A DNA stretch of 64,000 nucleotides from Kitasatospora kifunensis (GCF_014203855.1 NZ_JACHJV010000001.1:1364001-1428000); one strand, 5' to 3'. Numbered from the stretch's first letter, positions 19,176 to 26,486 are shown. The notes: generated by a model from the letters alone, not told the origin. Made by a program: numbers and translations.

Positions 19176-20423
19176 TCAGGACTCCTCGGCCCACAACTCG
19201 CTTCGGCGGTCGGCGACCTGGGCCCGGATCCGGGCCACCGCCTCGGCCACCGGCAGCACCCCGGGCCTGCGGCCGTCGCGCAGCCGCAGCGCGAGAGCCT
19301 CCTCGGCCGCCTCCCTGGCGCCGATCACCGCCTGGTAGGGCACCAGCCGCGCGGTGCGGATCCTGGCCCCCAGGCTGCCCTCCTCGGGGAGCAGCAGCTC
19401 TGCCCGCAACCCCGCGGCCAGGCACTTCTCGACCAGCGCGGCGGCCGCCGGCACCTGGGCGTCGGTGACCGGCAACGCGACCAGCTGCACGGGGGCCAGC
19501 CAGGCCGGGAAGGCACCCTCATGCCGCTCGATCAGCTGGGCGACGGCCCGCTCCACACTGCCGATCACCGCGCGGTGCACCATCACCGGGCGGTGCCGCG
19601 CGCCGTCCGGGCCGATGTAGCGCAGGTCGAACCGCTCGGGCTGGTGGAAGTCGACCTGGATGGTGGACAGGGTGGCCTCGCGCCCGGCGGCGTCGAGGAT
19701 CTGGACGTCGATCTTGGGGCCGTAGAACGCCGCCTCGCCCTCGACGCTCTCGTACGCGATCCCGGCCTCGTCCAGCACACCGGACAGCAACTCCCCGGCC
19801 CGGCGCCACATCGCCGGGTCGGCGACGTACTTGCCGCCTTCGCCTGGCAGCGAGAGCCGGTAGCGCGACGCCTCGATGCCCAGCACCCGGTAGGCCTCGC
19901 GGATCAACTCCAGGGCGGCCCGAACCTCCTGGGCGACCTGGTCCAGGGTGCAGAAGATGTGGGCGTCGTTGAGCTGGATCGAGCGGACCCTGGTCAGCCC
20001 GCCCAGCACCCCGGACCGCTCGGAGCGGTACATCCCGCCCAGTTCGGCCATCCGCAGCGGCAGCTCGCGGTAACTACGGGCCCGGGAGCGGAAGATCACC
20101 GCGTGATGCGGGCAGAGGCTGGGCCGCAGCACCAGTTGCTCGCCACCCAACTCCATCGGCGGGAACATGTCCTCGCGGTAGTGCGCCCAGTGCCCCGAGA
20201 TCTCGTACAGCTCGCGCTTGCCCAACACCGGTGAGTAGACGTGCCGGTAGCCGGCCCGGCGCTCGACCTCGCGGATGTACTCCTCCACCTCGTGCCGCAC
20301 GGCGGCACCGGCCGGCAGCCAGTAGGGCAGCCCGGCGCCGATCAGCGGATCGGTGTCGAACAGGTCGAGCTCGCGGCCCAGTCGGCGGTGGTCAGCAGCG
20401 GGCTGGGACGACTGGTCAGACAT
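19176..20423 (-). CDS. thrS: Short-form threonyl-tRNA synthetase without TGS and editing domains
   Basis: 415 aa against about 650 for full-length ThrRS. It begins in the catalytic class II core (GAGLPYWLPAGAAVRHEVEEYI), with motif 2 around MYRSERSGVLGGLTRVRSI, zinc ligand Cys in LRPSLCPHHAVIF, motif 3 near MVHRAVIGSVERAV, and the anticodon-binding domain (PVQLVALPVTDAQ...). The N-terminal TGS and Ser-editing domains are absent. ATG at 20423 has GAGGAG 5 nt upstream. A Thr-rich leader peptide and hairpin lie upstream. It is probably a second ThrRS used in Thr limitation or inhibitor stress; whether a full-length gene exists elsewhere cannot be seen here. Confidence 0.92.
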   Translation of the reverse strand: MSDQSSQPAADHRRLGRELDLFDTDPLIGAGLPYWLPAGAAVRHEVEEYIREVERRAGYRHVYSPVLGKRELYEISGHWAHYREDMFPPMELGGEQLVLRPSLCPHHAVIFRSRARSYRELPLRMAELGGMYRSERSGVLGGLTRVRSIQLNDAHIFCTLDQVAQEVRAALELIREAYRVLGIEASRYRLSLPGEGGKYVADPAMWRRAGELLSGVLDEAGIAYESVEGEAAFYGPKIDVQILDAAGREATLSTIQVDFHQPERFDLRYIGPDGARHRPVMVHRAVIGSVERAVAQLIERHEGAFPAWLAPVQLVALPVTDAQVPAAAALVEKCLAAGLRAELLLPEEGSLGARIRTARLVPYQAVIGAREAAEEALALRLRDGRRPGVLPVAEAVARIRAQVADRRSELWAEES

Positions 20424-20464
20424 GGGAACTCCTCGGATGGTGCGGAGCGAGTACCCACATGGCG

Positions 20465-20492
20465 AAGCCCCGGGGCACTCGCCCCGGGGCTT
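20465..20492 (-). terminator. Attenuator-like hairpin in the thrS leader
   Basis: 12-bp perfect stem AAGCCCCGGGGC with a 4-nt loop, between the leader-peptide stop and the thrS ribosome site. GGTGCG at the leader end (20516-20521) is complementary to CGCACC near the thrS ribosome site (20439-20444), a possible alternative pairing. Confidence 0.7.
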
Positions 20493-20511
20493 GGTCGACG
20501 TGAAGCAGCTG

Positions 20512-20571
20512 TCAGCGCACCGGGACGGTCTCCGGCGTCGTCGTCGCGACAGCGTGCTTCGGGAAGCTCAT
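20512..20571 (-). CDS. Threonine-rich leader peptide for thrS attenuation
   Basis: 19 codons, MSFPKHAVATTTPETVPVR, with GGCGGA just before the ATG. Four Thr codons occur in six positions (ACG ACG ACG CCG GAG ACC), and the stop lies 19 nt before the hairpin at 20465-20492. This is the layout of ribosome-mediated attenuators: stalling at Thr codons when Thr-tRNA is scarce would alter folding and let thrS be transcribed. A damaged copy without the start and Thr codons exists near 24.68 kb. The peptide itself has no expected function. Inferred from sequence only. Confidence 0.75.
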   Translation of the reverse strand: MSFPKHAVATTTPETVPVR

Positions 20572-20689
20572 GTCCGCCAGCGTAGCAGCGGGCCCCGCCG
20601 TCAGAAATCGAATAAGCCGTCACCCTCCGGCTCGTCGATCACGCGCGGCTCGTGGTCGTCGACCATCCCACCGAGCTCGCCACATGGGG

Positions 20690-20721
20690 TCACACGGCGC
20701 CGAAGTCGCCCGCCTGGACTA
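20690..20721 (-). pseudogene. 3' remnant of a DUF397 gene
   Basis: Encodes only the last residues (AGDFGAV) of the DUF397 protein found intact at 24748-24948 and 25092-25292. It is cut off exactly where the 110-bp direct repeat starts. Confidence 0.75.
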
Positions 20722-20832
20722 CGGTCGGGCGGAGACCTCGGGCCGACAGGCCCCAAGTCCGTGACTGGGGTGCGGTCCCCGATCGAGGGATCGTCATCAG
20801 TCCCGCGCTCGGTGCTACTTGCTCCGGGTACT
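20722..20832. repeat. Direct repeat A, 111 bp
   Basis: Matches 21959-22068 in the same orientation with a few substitutions and one 1-nt indel. Shared text includes GGCGGAGACCTCGGGCCGAC and GATCGAGGGATCGTCATCAG. Flanks a SLOG-like gene and a truncated XRE gene. Confidence 0.92.
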
Positions 20833-20871
20833 CGGGCGTTCTCGTGACCGTTCGGGGGGATACCTTCTCGA

Positions 20872-21366
20872 TCACGCCTTCCGGGCGGCCCCTTCGGGCC
20901 AGACCACCTCGACGGGAAGCCCTGCGGTCCGTGCGCCGGCCACTGTGTCAGCCGTGCCACCCCGACCATTGCCGGGCTTCCCGTCCCACACGGCTACCAG
21001 CTTGTCAGCGCGGCGAAGCAGTTCGTTGTTCGCAGACTCGTACGCCTCACGGTTGGCTGTGGCGAAGGGCATGACGACCACTTCGTCAGCAGCCTGACGC
21101 AGGCGGTCGAACTCGCTGGCGTGGTCGGGCTTGACCTTGGCCTCGCGGTAGTCAGCGGATGGGATCACGACGATGAGTCGGCCGCCGAGTGACAGTACAG
21201 CCTCGGCGAACAAGGTATCGGCCCCCTTGGCGATGCAGGAGACGCCAGTCAACTCGTGGCTGGGATGCTCTGATAGCACTTCCAGGAGCGCGTCACGGAC
21301 CGGCCGGATGCTGCTATCGGTCAGGTCCATGTGCCCGGTCACTGCGATTACTGCCACGCCGTTCAC
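20872..21366 (-). CDS. SLOG-like Rossmann-fold protein
   Basis: 164 aa. GTG at 21366 lies 3 nt after GGAGG; an in-frame GTG at 21357 is also possible. Reads VIAVTGHMDLT, VSCIAKGADTLFAEAVLSLGG, IVVIPSADY, ADKLVAVWDGKPGNGRGGTA and GLPVEVVWPEGA: alternating strands and Gly turns of a Rossmann fold like the SMF/DprA/LOG superfamily, with a Gly-rich loop that could bind a nucleotide or ribosyl ligand. Such proteins are common in Streptomyces beside XRE regulators; some SLOG proteins sense nucleotide signals in conflict systems. Here it is coupled to a decayed XRE gene 10 nt upstream. Function unknown. Confidence 0.7.
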   Translation of the reverse strand: MNGVAVIAVTGHMDLTDSSIRPVRDALLEVLSEHPSHELTGVSCIAKGADTLFAEAVLSLGGRLIVVIPSADYREAKVKPDHASEFDRLRQAADEVVVMPFATANREAYESANNELLRRADKLVAVWDGKPGNGRGGTADTVAGARTAGLPVEVVWPEGAARKA

Positions 21367-21376
21367 TCTCCTCCGG

Positions 21377-21958
21377 TCAGTTCGCCAGTAGCTCGCGGAT
21401 GCTATCGCGGGTGTCCCGAACGGCGGCGTTCACGGAGCGTCCGACGGTGTATTGGTACAGGGCTCCCAACTGGTTCCGAACCCTGCTCGATCGGGTTTGG
21501 GCAGCGGCCTCGACAGCGTGTCTCGTCTCTTCGACGGCACTGGTCAGGTCTCCCACCAGGAAGCGGGTCTCTGCGAGGCCGATGCGGTCAAGGGCGTGAG
21601 AGCGGCTGGCTTCTGCCCCGCGCTCTGAGAGTGCGGCGCGGATGTGCTCGGCAGCAACATCCGCATGGGCGCTGGGGTCGGAGCGTGCAAGATCAAGCAA
21701 CCGCCCGCCGGTAACTCCGGCGAGTTCGGCCTTGTTGAAGTAGGAGATCCAATAGGGCTCGTCGCTTGCTTGTTCGCCTGAGGCCAGCTCTTCCCGAGCT
21801 TGGTTGGTTGCCCTGCGGAAGGCGGCGACACGGCCCATCGCCGCGTACGCCCATGCCTCCCGCGTGTACAGCATCGCGCGGACCCGGGGCCCGTTCGTTG
21901 GCAGTAAGGATGTTGGGATCTCGCTGCAGATGCCCCTGACCTTCGGACTCCGTATACC
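21377..21958 (-). pseudogene. N-terminally truncated XRE/TPR-type regulator
   Basis: Encodes only the C-terminal helical repeat part of a Streptomyces XRE regulator (AMLYTREAWAYAAMGRV, EPYWISYFNKAELAGVTGGRLLDLA, LYQYTVGRSVNAAVRDTR). The N-terminal helix-turn-helix is gone; upstream the frame runs straight into direct repeat B at 21959. A protein could still be made from within the repeat, but it would lack the DNA-binding domain. It resembles in architecture, but is not a copy of, the intact gene at 22134. Confidence 0.7.
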
Positions 21959-22068
21959 CGGTCGGGCGGAGACCTCGGGCCGACAGGCCCCAAGTCGGTG
22001 GCTGGGGACGGTCCCCGATCGAGGGATCGTCATCAGTCCCGCGCTCGGTCCTACTTGCTCCGGGTACT
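21959..22068. repeat. Direct repeat B, 110 bp
   Basis: Second copy of 20722-20832. Its left end cuts the XRE remnant; its right end lies 66 nt before the intact XRE gene. Confidence 0.92.
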
Positions 22069-22133
22069 GTCCCTCAAGAGGCTGAACCGTCAGGTGCGGG
22101 CGGCGTCATCGCGGACTAGTGGGGAGGACCACA

Positions 22134-23363
22134 GTGCTTGAGGAGCGCGAATCGATCGGGAGGCGCATCCGACGTCAACGACTCCGACTGGGCATGCCGC
22201 AGGCTGATTTCGCGGCTGCTGTGGGGAGGACACAGGGGTGGGTCTCGAAGGTCGAGCGAGGGTTGATCGAGCTTGATCGCGCCGCTGTCATCAACGAGGT
22301 TGCGGCGGCTCTCCACTGCCACCCGAACGACCTGATCGAGCGGCCCTTTGTCGCGGGTAAGGCATCCGAGAATCAGTGGCAGGTGGCTGCGGCATCGATT
22401 CTTCGGGAACTGCGCCGCTACGACTTGGTACCAGTGTTCGACGGAATTCCACGCTCGTCGGTCAGTCTCTGGCAGGAGACAACACGACTTCACCGACTGC
22501 GTGACTCGGCGGCGAATGTGGCGATTCTGCGTGTGCTGCCTGATCTCCTGCGTGAATCCCGTGCCCTGGCGGAGGCTACAACGGGTCACGAACGGGAAGA
22601 GGCGTTCGGAATCTACGCGGTGTGCTGCAAGTTCGCCCACACGGCCGCGCATACCCTCGGGCACCCGGAGCTGATCGCGATGGCTTGCGAACGTGCGGCC
22701 TGGGCAGCCAGCCGGTCGGGGGACGCGGTGCTGCCTGCCGTGGCCGACTGGATGCGGGTCTGGGACATGTGGGCTACCGCGGACTGGGCGGACTCTCTAG
22801 CGCTCTCGGACAAAGCGCTCAGGTCAATTGACTCCGAGTATGAGGCTGGCGAACCCCTCGCGGTCCGGGCCTGGGGCACTCTGCAGCTCCGCGCGGCTGT
22901 GTCGGCTGCGCGCGCTGGCAATCCCGGAGAGACCGAAGACCGGATTTCCTACGCGCGATCAGCGGCAGCCAGGTTGGAGATCACGGATGTTTCTGTGTTT
23001 GACCGACACTCGCTGACCTTCTCTCCGGGGAACGTTCAAATCCACTCGATCTCAGTGCAGTTGGAGATGGGTGACCACGCCAAAGCTCTGATTCTGCACG
23101 AGCGCGCAGATCCCGCACAGGTCGCCACGCTCCCCAACTCCCGGCGTGGTCACTACCGGATGGACCTGGCCCGCGCCTGGCTGTGGGACGGCAGTCGAGA
23201 CAAGGCGCTTGCCGAGCTGGAGGAGGCCGAGCGCATCGCCCCTCAGCTCGTTCGGAACCACCCGATAGCGCGGGCCACCCTGCGCAAGATCGTGTATGCC
23301 GAACGAAGCAGCACCCGTGAGAAGCTGCGCCGCATGTCAGACCGCTTCCACCTGGACGGATAG
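22134..23363 (+). CDS. XRE-family transcriptional regulator with helical-repeat domain
   Basis: 409 aa from GTG 22134, which has GGGGAGGA 5 nt upstream. An N-terminal helix-turn-helix (SIGRRIRRQRLRLGMPQADFAAAVGRTQGWVSKVERG, about residues 6-43) is followed by TPR-like helices (MRVWDMWATADWADSLALSDKAL, GHYRMDLARAWLWDGSRDKALAELEEAE). This layout is typical of Streptomyces pleiotropic XRE regulators with a ligand- or partner-binding C-terminus. It begins a same-strand set with a small conserved protein and an anti-sigma-type ATPase. Third codon positions look less GC-rich than in the core genes on either side, suggesting transfer. Confidence 0.85.
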   Translation: MLEERESIGRRIRRQRLRLGMPQADFAAAVGRTQGWVSKVERGLIELDRAAVINEVAAALHCHPNDLIERPFVAGKASENQWQVAAASILRELRRYDLVPVFDGIPRSSVSLWQETTRLHRLRDSAANVAILRVLPDLLRESRALAEATTGHEREEAFGIYAVCCKFAHTAAHTLGHPELIAMACERAAWAASRSGDAVLPAVADWMRVWDMWATADWADSLALSDKALRSIDSEYEAGEPLAVRAWGTLQLRAAVSAARAGNPGETEDRISYARSAAARLEITDVSVFDRHSLTFSPGNVQIHSISVQLEMGDHAKALILHERADPAQVATLPNSRRGHYRMDLARAWLWDGSRDKALAELEEAERIAPQLVRNHPIARATLRKIVYAERSSTREKLRRMSDRFHLDG

Positions 23364-23416
23364 CTGTATTCCTCTGATTCATATTCAGCTGTAACCGTCC
23401 GCTTACCGTCTGTTCC

Positions 23417-23767
23417 ATGAGCGGACGACGCATCAACCCCGCAGACGCGAACGCCCCCGCATCGACCTGGACGCCCCGCCTGGGAGACCTGGCAAGGGAC
23501 TCGACCACCGAGCGAGTCGGCGTTGTGGTCGATGTTCCCGGAGAGGGCGTTTACTCCTACCACCTTCGACCCCCGGGCGGTGGCGAGGAGTGGACGGCCC
23601 CGCGCGACGGCTCCACCCTCCACCCGACCGATGACCGGCCGCCACGGCGTACTGCTGGCCAGAAGTGCCGCCGGAATGAGCTGCTCAACGCCTCCTCCGG
23701 CTGGGAAGGTGCTCCCTCCGCGACTGCCTCCGAAGGTGGCCCACAGCTGGACGCGGGGGCGCGCTGA
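23417..23767 (+). CDS. Small conserved Streptomyces protein of unknown function
   Basis: 116 aa. It shares a core with the protein at 26220 (TWTPRLGDLARDSTTERVGVVVDV...YHLRPPGGGEEW versus IYRPQLGELVSDLTHKGACGIYM...YLRPPGGGIEW), a small beta-rich unit I recognise only as recurrent beside XRE/ATPase sets. TACCGT lies 7 nt before the ATG and no ribosome site is visible, fitting a leaderless transcript. The stop overlaps the next start. Confidence 0.7.
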   Translation: MSGRRINPADANAPASTWTPRLGDLARDSTTERVGVVVDVPGEGVYSYHLRPPGGGEEWTAPRDGSTLHPTDDRPPRRTAGQKCRRNELLNASSGWEGAPSATASEGGPQLDAGAR

Positions 23768-24258
23768 TGAGCCCGTTGGACACGGCCTCGTTTCCGGTGC
23801 CGTACGAGTGGGGTGTTGAGCCCGATGCGGCGGCTGTCGGGCCGGCTAGGCGCTTGATCATCGACATCGCGCGGCTCTGGAAGGTTCCACTGTCGGACGA
23901 AGCGCTGCGCGACGTGGAGTTGTGTGCGGGCGAGCTGCTGGCGAACGCGGTGGAGCACACGAAGGCCCGGTGCATGGTGACCGTTCGCTGGACGGGCCTG
24001 CGGCTGCGGGTGGAGGTGGCTGACACCAGCCTGCGCCTTCCGGACCCGGACATGGCTCCGGACGTGATCACGGGTGGCAGGGGCCTGTGCCTGGTCGCGG
24101 GCCTGGCGCACTCGTGGGGCTGGTCCCCGGCCGGGGCGGGCAAGGTCGTGTGGTTCGAGGTGGCCGCTGACCAGGTGACCACCGGTGACGAGCGTCTGGC
24201 TGTCTTGGTGGGTGCCGCGCAGGCTCAGATCGTGGCCCGCCTGGCCGCCTCGGCCTGA
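23767..24258 (+). CDS. ATP-binding protein, anti-sigma-factor (HATPase_c) type
   Basis: 163 aa, start overlapping the previous stop by one base. N-box ELLANAVEHTKARC, G1-like VADTSLRLPDPD and G2-like GGRGLCLVAGLAHSWGW mark the GHKL ATPase fold of RsbW/SpoIIAB-like proteins, which usually phosphorylate or sequester regulators. No sensor or membrane domain is present. Grouped with the XRE regulator and small protein, the standard Streptomyces arrangement; target unknown. Confidence 0.85.
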   Translation: MSPLDTASFPVPYEWGVEPDAAAVGPARRLIIDIARLWKVPLSDEALRDVELCAGELLANAVEHTKARCMVTVRWTGLRLRVEVADTSLRLPDPDMAPDVITGGRGLCLVAGLAHSWGWSPAGAGKVVWFEVAADQVTTGDERLAVLVGAAQAQIVARLAASA

Positions 24259-24445
24259 GGCCCTTCTGACTCCGTCCGATCGTGAACCGCAGCGTTCGAC
24301 CGGGCGGCTTGTGTAGATCGCACCGACCCGCCGATGCCGGGGCCAATGCCTCCGGACTTCGGGTGAGTCTCCCGTGCGGGCCGGGACTGTTCCCGTGGCC
24401 GACCCGCACGGGTCCAACTGTCTTACAGGGAAGGGAGATCAAGTT

Positions 24446-24484
24446 ATGGGCAAGCATGGTGGGGGTAAGGCGCCGATCACGCCG
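24446..24484 (+). pseudogene. Interrupted small gene beginning MGKHGGGK
   Basis: ATG at 24446 follows GGGAAGGGAGATCAAG, a strong ribosome site, and encodes MGKHGGGKAPITP. After about 13 codons it runs into the thrS-derived duplication, so its original 3' end is lost; the present frame continues through unrelated antisense sequence. Confidence 0.45.
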
Positions 24485-24576
24485 CCCGGCGCCGATCAGC
24501 GGGTCGGTGTCGAACAGGTCGAGCTCGCGGCCCAGCCGGCGGTGCTCGGGAGCAGGCTGGGACGACTGTCAGGCAT
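24485..24576 (-). pseudogene. Frameshifted 5' fragment of thrS
   Basis: ATG at 24576 corresponds to the thrS start at 20423, but two bases (CA) are missing after the third codon, shifting the frame to an early stop; homology ends after about 30 codons. Confidence 0.85.
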
Positions 24577-24773
24577 GGGAACTCCTCGGATGACGCGGAG
24601 CGAGTACCCACATGGCGAAGCCCCGGGGCACTCGCCCCGGGGCTTGGTCGACGTGAAGCAGCTGTCAGCGCACCGGGACGCCCTCCGGCTCGTCGATCAC
24701 GCGCGGCTCGTGGTCGTCGACCATCCCACCGAGCTCGCCACATGGGGTCACACGGTACCGAAGTCGCCCGCCT
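24485..24773. repeat. Duplication copy 2: damaged thrS leader and start
   Basis: Second copy of 20331-20715. It keeps the hairpin (24618-24645) but lacks the leader-peptide start and Thr codons, and contains a 2-nt deletion in the thrS coding part. Confidence 0.9.
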
Positions 24774-24948
24774 TGACCCCGCCGACGAACGCCCGCCACC
24801 GGTCGGCGGGAAAGACCAGGACCGGACCCTCGGGGTCCTTCGAGTCACGAACGGGCATCGCACCGGGGAGGCCATCGGCAACCTCGACGCACGCACCCTG
24901 CTGCTGGCTGTAGGTCGACTTTCGCCACCGGGCCTGAGACATATCCAT
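24748..24948 (-). CDS. DUF397 protein (copy 1)
   Basis: 66 aa. Reads MSQARWRKSTYSQQQGACVE, VRDSKDPEGPVLVF and WRAFVGGVKAGDF, the DUF397 signature of small Streptomyces proteins encoded next to XRE/DUF5753 regulators and thought to form regulator pairs. Nearly identical to the next gene; the two are a tandem duplication. Immediately upstream lies only a fragment of an XRE 3' end, so this copy has lost its partner gene. Confidence 0.9.
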   Translation of the reverse strand: MDMSQARWRKSTYSQQQGACVEVADGLPGAMPVRDSKDPEGPVLVFPADRWRAFVGGVKAGDFGTV

Positions 24949-24950
24949 AC

Positions 24951-25001
24951 TCACCCAACATCTCCTCGAACAGCGCGAATCAGGTCGATCGAAGAAGCAG
25001 G
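24951..25001 (-). pseudogene. 3' tail remnant of an XRE/DUF5753 gene
   Basis: Encodes DLIRAVRGDVG before a TGA, matching the end (ELIRAVREELE) of the intact regulator at 25295 and holding the same place before its DUF397 gene. Shows that the duplicated unit was XRE-tail plus DUF397. Confidence 0.6.
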
Positions 25002-25091
25002 TCACGGCTGCCCCTTGGGAGAAAGGGAACTTGAACTTCTTGCTCCCGCCGACTGAGCAGCCGAGAGCCCCCGTACCGATGCGGTATGGGG

Positions 25092-25292
25092 TCACACGGT
25101 ACCGAAGTCGCCTGCCTTGACCCCGCCGACGAACGCCCGCCACCGGTCGGCGGGAAAGACCAGGACCGGACCCTCGGGGTCCTTCGAGTCACGAACGGGC
25201 ATCGCACCGGGGAGACCGTCGGCAACCTCGACGCATGCGCCGCTCTGTTGGCTGTAGGTCGACTTCCGCCAGCGGGCCTGAGACATGTCCAT
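25092..25292 (-). CDS. DUF397 protein (copy 2), paired with XRE regulator
   Basis: 66 aa, ATG at 25292, 2 nt after the stop of the XRE/DUF5753 gene, so co-translated. Differs from copy 1 at a single position (QQS for QQQ). This is the intact regulator-DUF397 pair, of the same genetic arrangement as the BldB/WhiJ-type systems of Streptomyces. Confidence 0.9.
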   Translation of the reverse strand: MDMSQARWRKSTYSQQSGACVEVADGLPGAMPVRDSKDPEGPVLVFPADRWRAFVGGVKAGDFGTV

Positions 25293-25294
25293 AC

Positions 25295-26122
25295 CTACTC
25301 AAGTTCCTCTCGAACAGCGCGGATCAGCTCAATGGATGCAGCTTCGGAAAGCGCGCCCACCTGCAAACGATGGTAGGCCCTGTCCCAGGCGAGCAGGGCG
25401 CTGGGATCGCGCTGCAAGTGGCCTTGGCCTTCGGACTCCGAGTAGCCGATCAAGCTCCGATCGCGGAGCGTCAGGAGGTGCACGGGCAGCGCGAACGGCC
25501 GGTCCTCGCCCATGGTGTAGGGCGCCACTTGGATGATCATTCCCGGACTCTGGATGTGCTGCTCCAGCGCGGCGAGCTGCTGAGCCATCACCTCGCGTCC
25601 ACCCACGAGTCGGCGGATGCAGCTTTCATCAAGGACGGAGTGCAGTAGCGGCGCGTCGAACGCGGCAAGGCGTTGCTGTCGAGCCAGCAGGATGGCGATC
25701 CATTCGTCAGCCTCTTCCTTGCTGCGGGTTCCTCGCTTCACTTGGGCGCCGATGAGTGCCCGCGCGTAGTCCGGAGTCTGGAGTAGGCCCGGTATCACCC
25801 CGATCTCGAAGACTCGGATCTCCCGCGCCTTCGCCTCTTGGGCGGCGTACTCCTCAAACCCGTCCAGCAAGCTGGCAGTTCGAAAGTCGCGGAACATGTC
25901 CGTGAACTGCGTTCCGGACTCGAACGCAGTGTCGGCCATCCGCGCGAAACGCTCGGTCGGAGACTTTCGCCCAGTCTCCACGGCAGAGACATGCACTGCC
26001 GAGTAGCCCATGCGGTGGGCAAGTTGCTGCTGAGTCCACCCGCGCTCCTCGCGTGACCTGCGGATCTCGGCGCCAAAGTGCGCACCGGGGGACTCATTCG
26101 GGTCCAACTCTCGGCGGTTCAA
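25295..26122 (-). CDS. XRE-family regulator with DUF5753 domain
   Basis: 275 aa. TTG at 26122 is chosen because GGAAGAG lies a few bases upstream; longer frames have no ribosome site. Helix-turn-helix at about residues 18-60 (EIRRSREERGWTQQQLAHRMGYSAVHVSAVETG), then DUF5753 (FRDFRTASLLDGFEEYAAQEAKAREIRVFEIGVIPGLLQTPDYARAL ... LLTLRDRSLIGYSESEGQG). Works with the DUF397 protein encoded directly downstream, as in WhiJ-like pairs affecting development or secondary metabolism. Target unknown. Confidence 0.92.
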   Translation of the reverse strand: MNRRELDPNESPGAHFGAEIRRSREERGWTQQQLAHRMGYSAVHVSAVETGRKSPTERFARMADTAFESGTQFTDMFRDFRTASLLDGFEEYAAQEAKAREIRVFEIGVIPGLLQTPDYARALIGAQVKRGTRSKEEADEWIAILLARQQRLAAFDAPLLHSVLDESCIRRLVGGREVMAQQLAALEQHIQSPGMIIQVAPYTMGEDRPFALPVHLLTLRDRSLIGYSESEGQGHLQRDPSALLAWDRAYHRLQVGALSEAASIELIRAVREELE

Positions 26123-26219
26123 GGTCTCTTCCTTCGGATTTGGCGCGGTTGAAGGTTCCCCAAGAGTACAGCCACAGTTGGCACTCCTGGTAGTGGAATA
26201 ACCACGGAGAGGAACGGCC

Positions 26220-26486
26220 ATGTCCAGACCGGCCCCCACCCCCACCACGATCTACCGGCCCCAACTCGGCGAGCTGGTCAGCGACTTGACCCATAAGGGC
26301 GCGTGCGGCATCTACATGGGCACCCTGAGCGGTCGGGCGTACCTTCGCCCGCCCGGAGGAGGGATCGAATGGGACACGGACCCCGACCGCATCGAACCCG
26401 CCACCCCCGCCGGTCAGTTGGAGCCAGTCTCCCAGCGCAGCACGCCGCGCCACGCCGAGCGCATCCAGCTGCCGGACGCCCCGTAA
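26220..26486 (+). CDS. Small conserved protein of the PPGGG-EW type
   Basis: 88 aa, ATG at 26220 with GGAGAGG upstream. Core YRPQLGELVSDLTHKGACGIYMG and AYLRPPGGGIEW matches the protein at 23417. Divergent from the XRE/DUF5753 gene. Its last codons (ERIQLPDAP) recur as a stub at 32852 in front of the second Nudix gene, marking the edge of the 1.1-kb duplication. Function unknown. Confidence 0.75.
   Translation: MSRPAPTPTTIYRPQLGELVSDLTHKGACGIYMGTLSGRAYLRPPGGGIEWDTDPDRIEPATPAGQLEPVSQRSTPRHAERIQLPDAP

Larger units (their letters stand above)
20331..20715. repeat. Duplication copy 1: thrS 5' end, leader, DUF397 3' end
   Basis: Closely matches 24485-24773 in the same orientation. The second copy lacks about 93 bp spanning the leader start and Thr codons; both deletion ends carry CCGGAG (minus strand), so the loss probably went through microhomology. 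The two copies bracket about 3.8 kb. Confidence 0.9.

Noticed and set aside
20424..20600. T-box riboswitch upstream of thrS
   Set aside because: No T-box core sequence or stem I specifier was seen; the Thr-rich leader peptide explains the hairpin better.
20601..20969. Frame ending GELGGMVDDHEPRVIDEPEG and GDGLFDF upstream of the thrS leader
   Set aside because: It crosses the direct repeat and DUF397 remnant, and its 3' end is fused to the leader frame in the duplicate; probably fortuitous.
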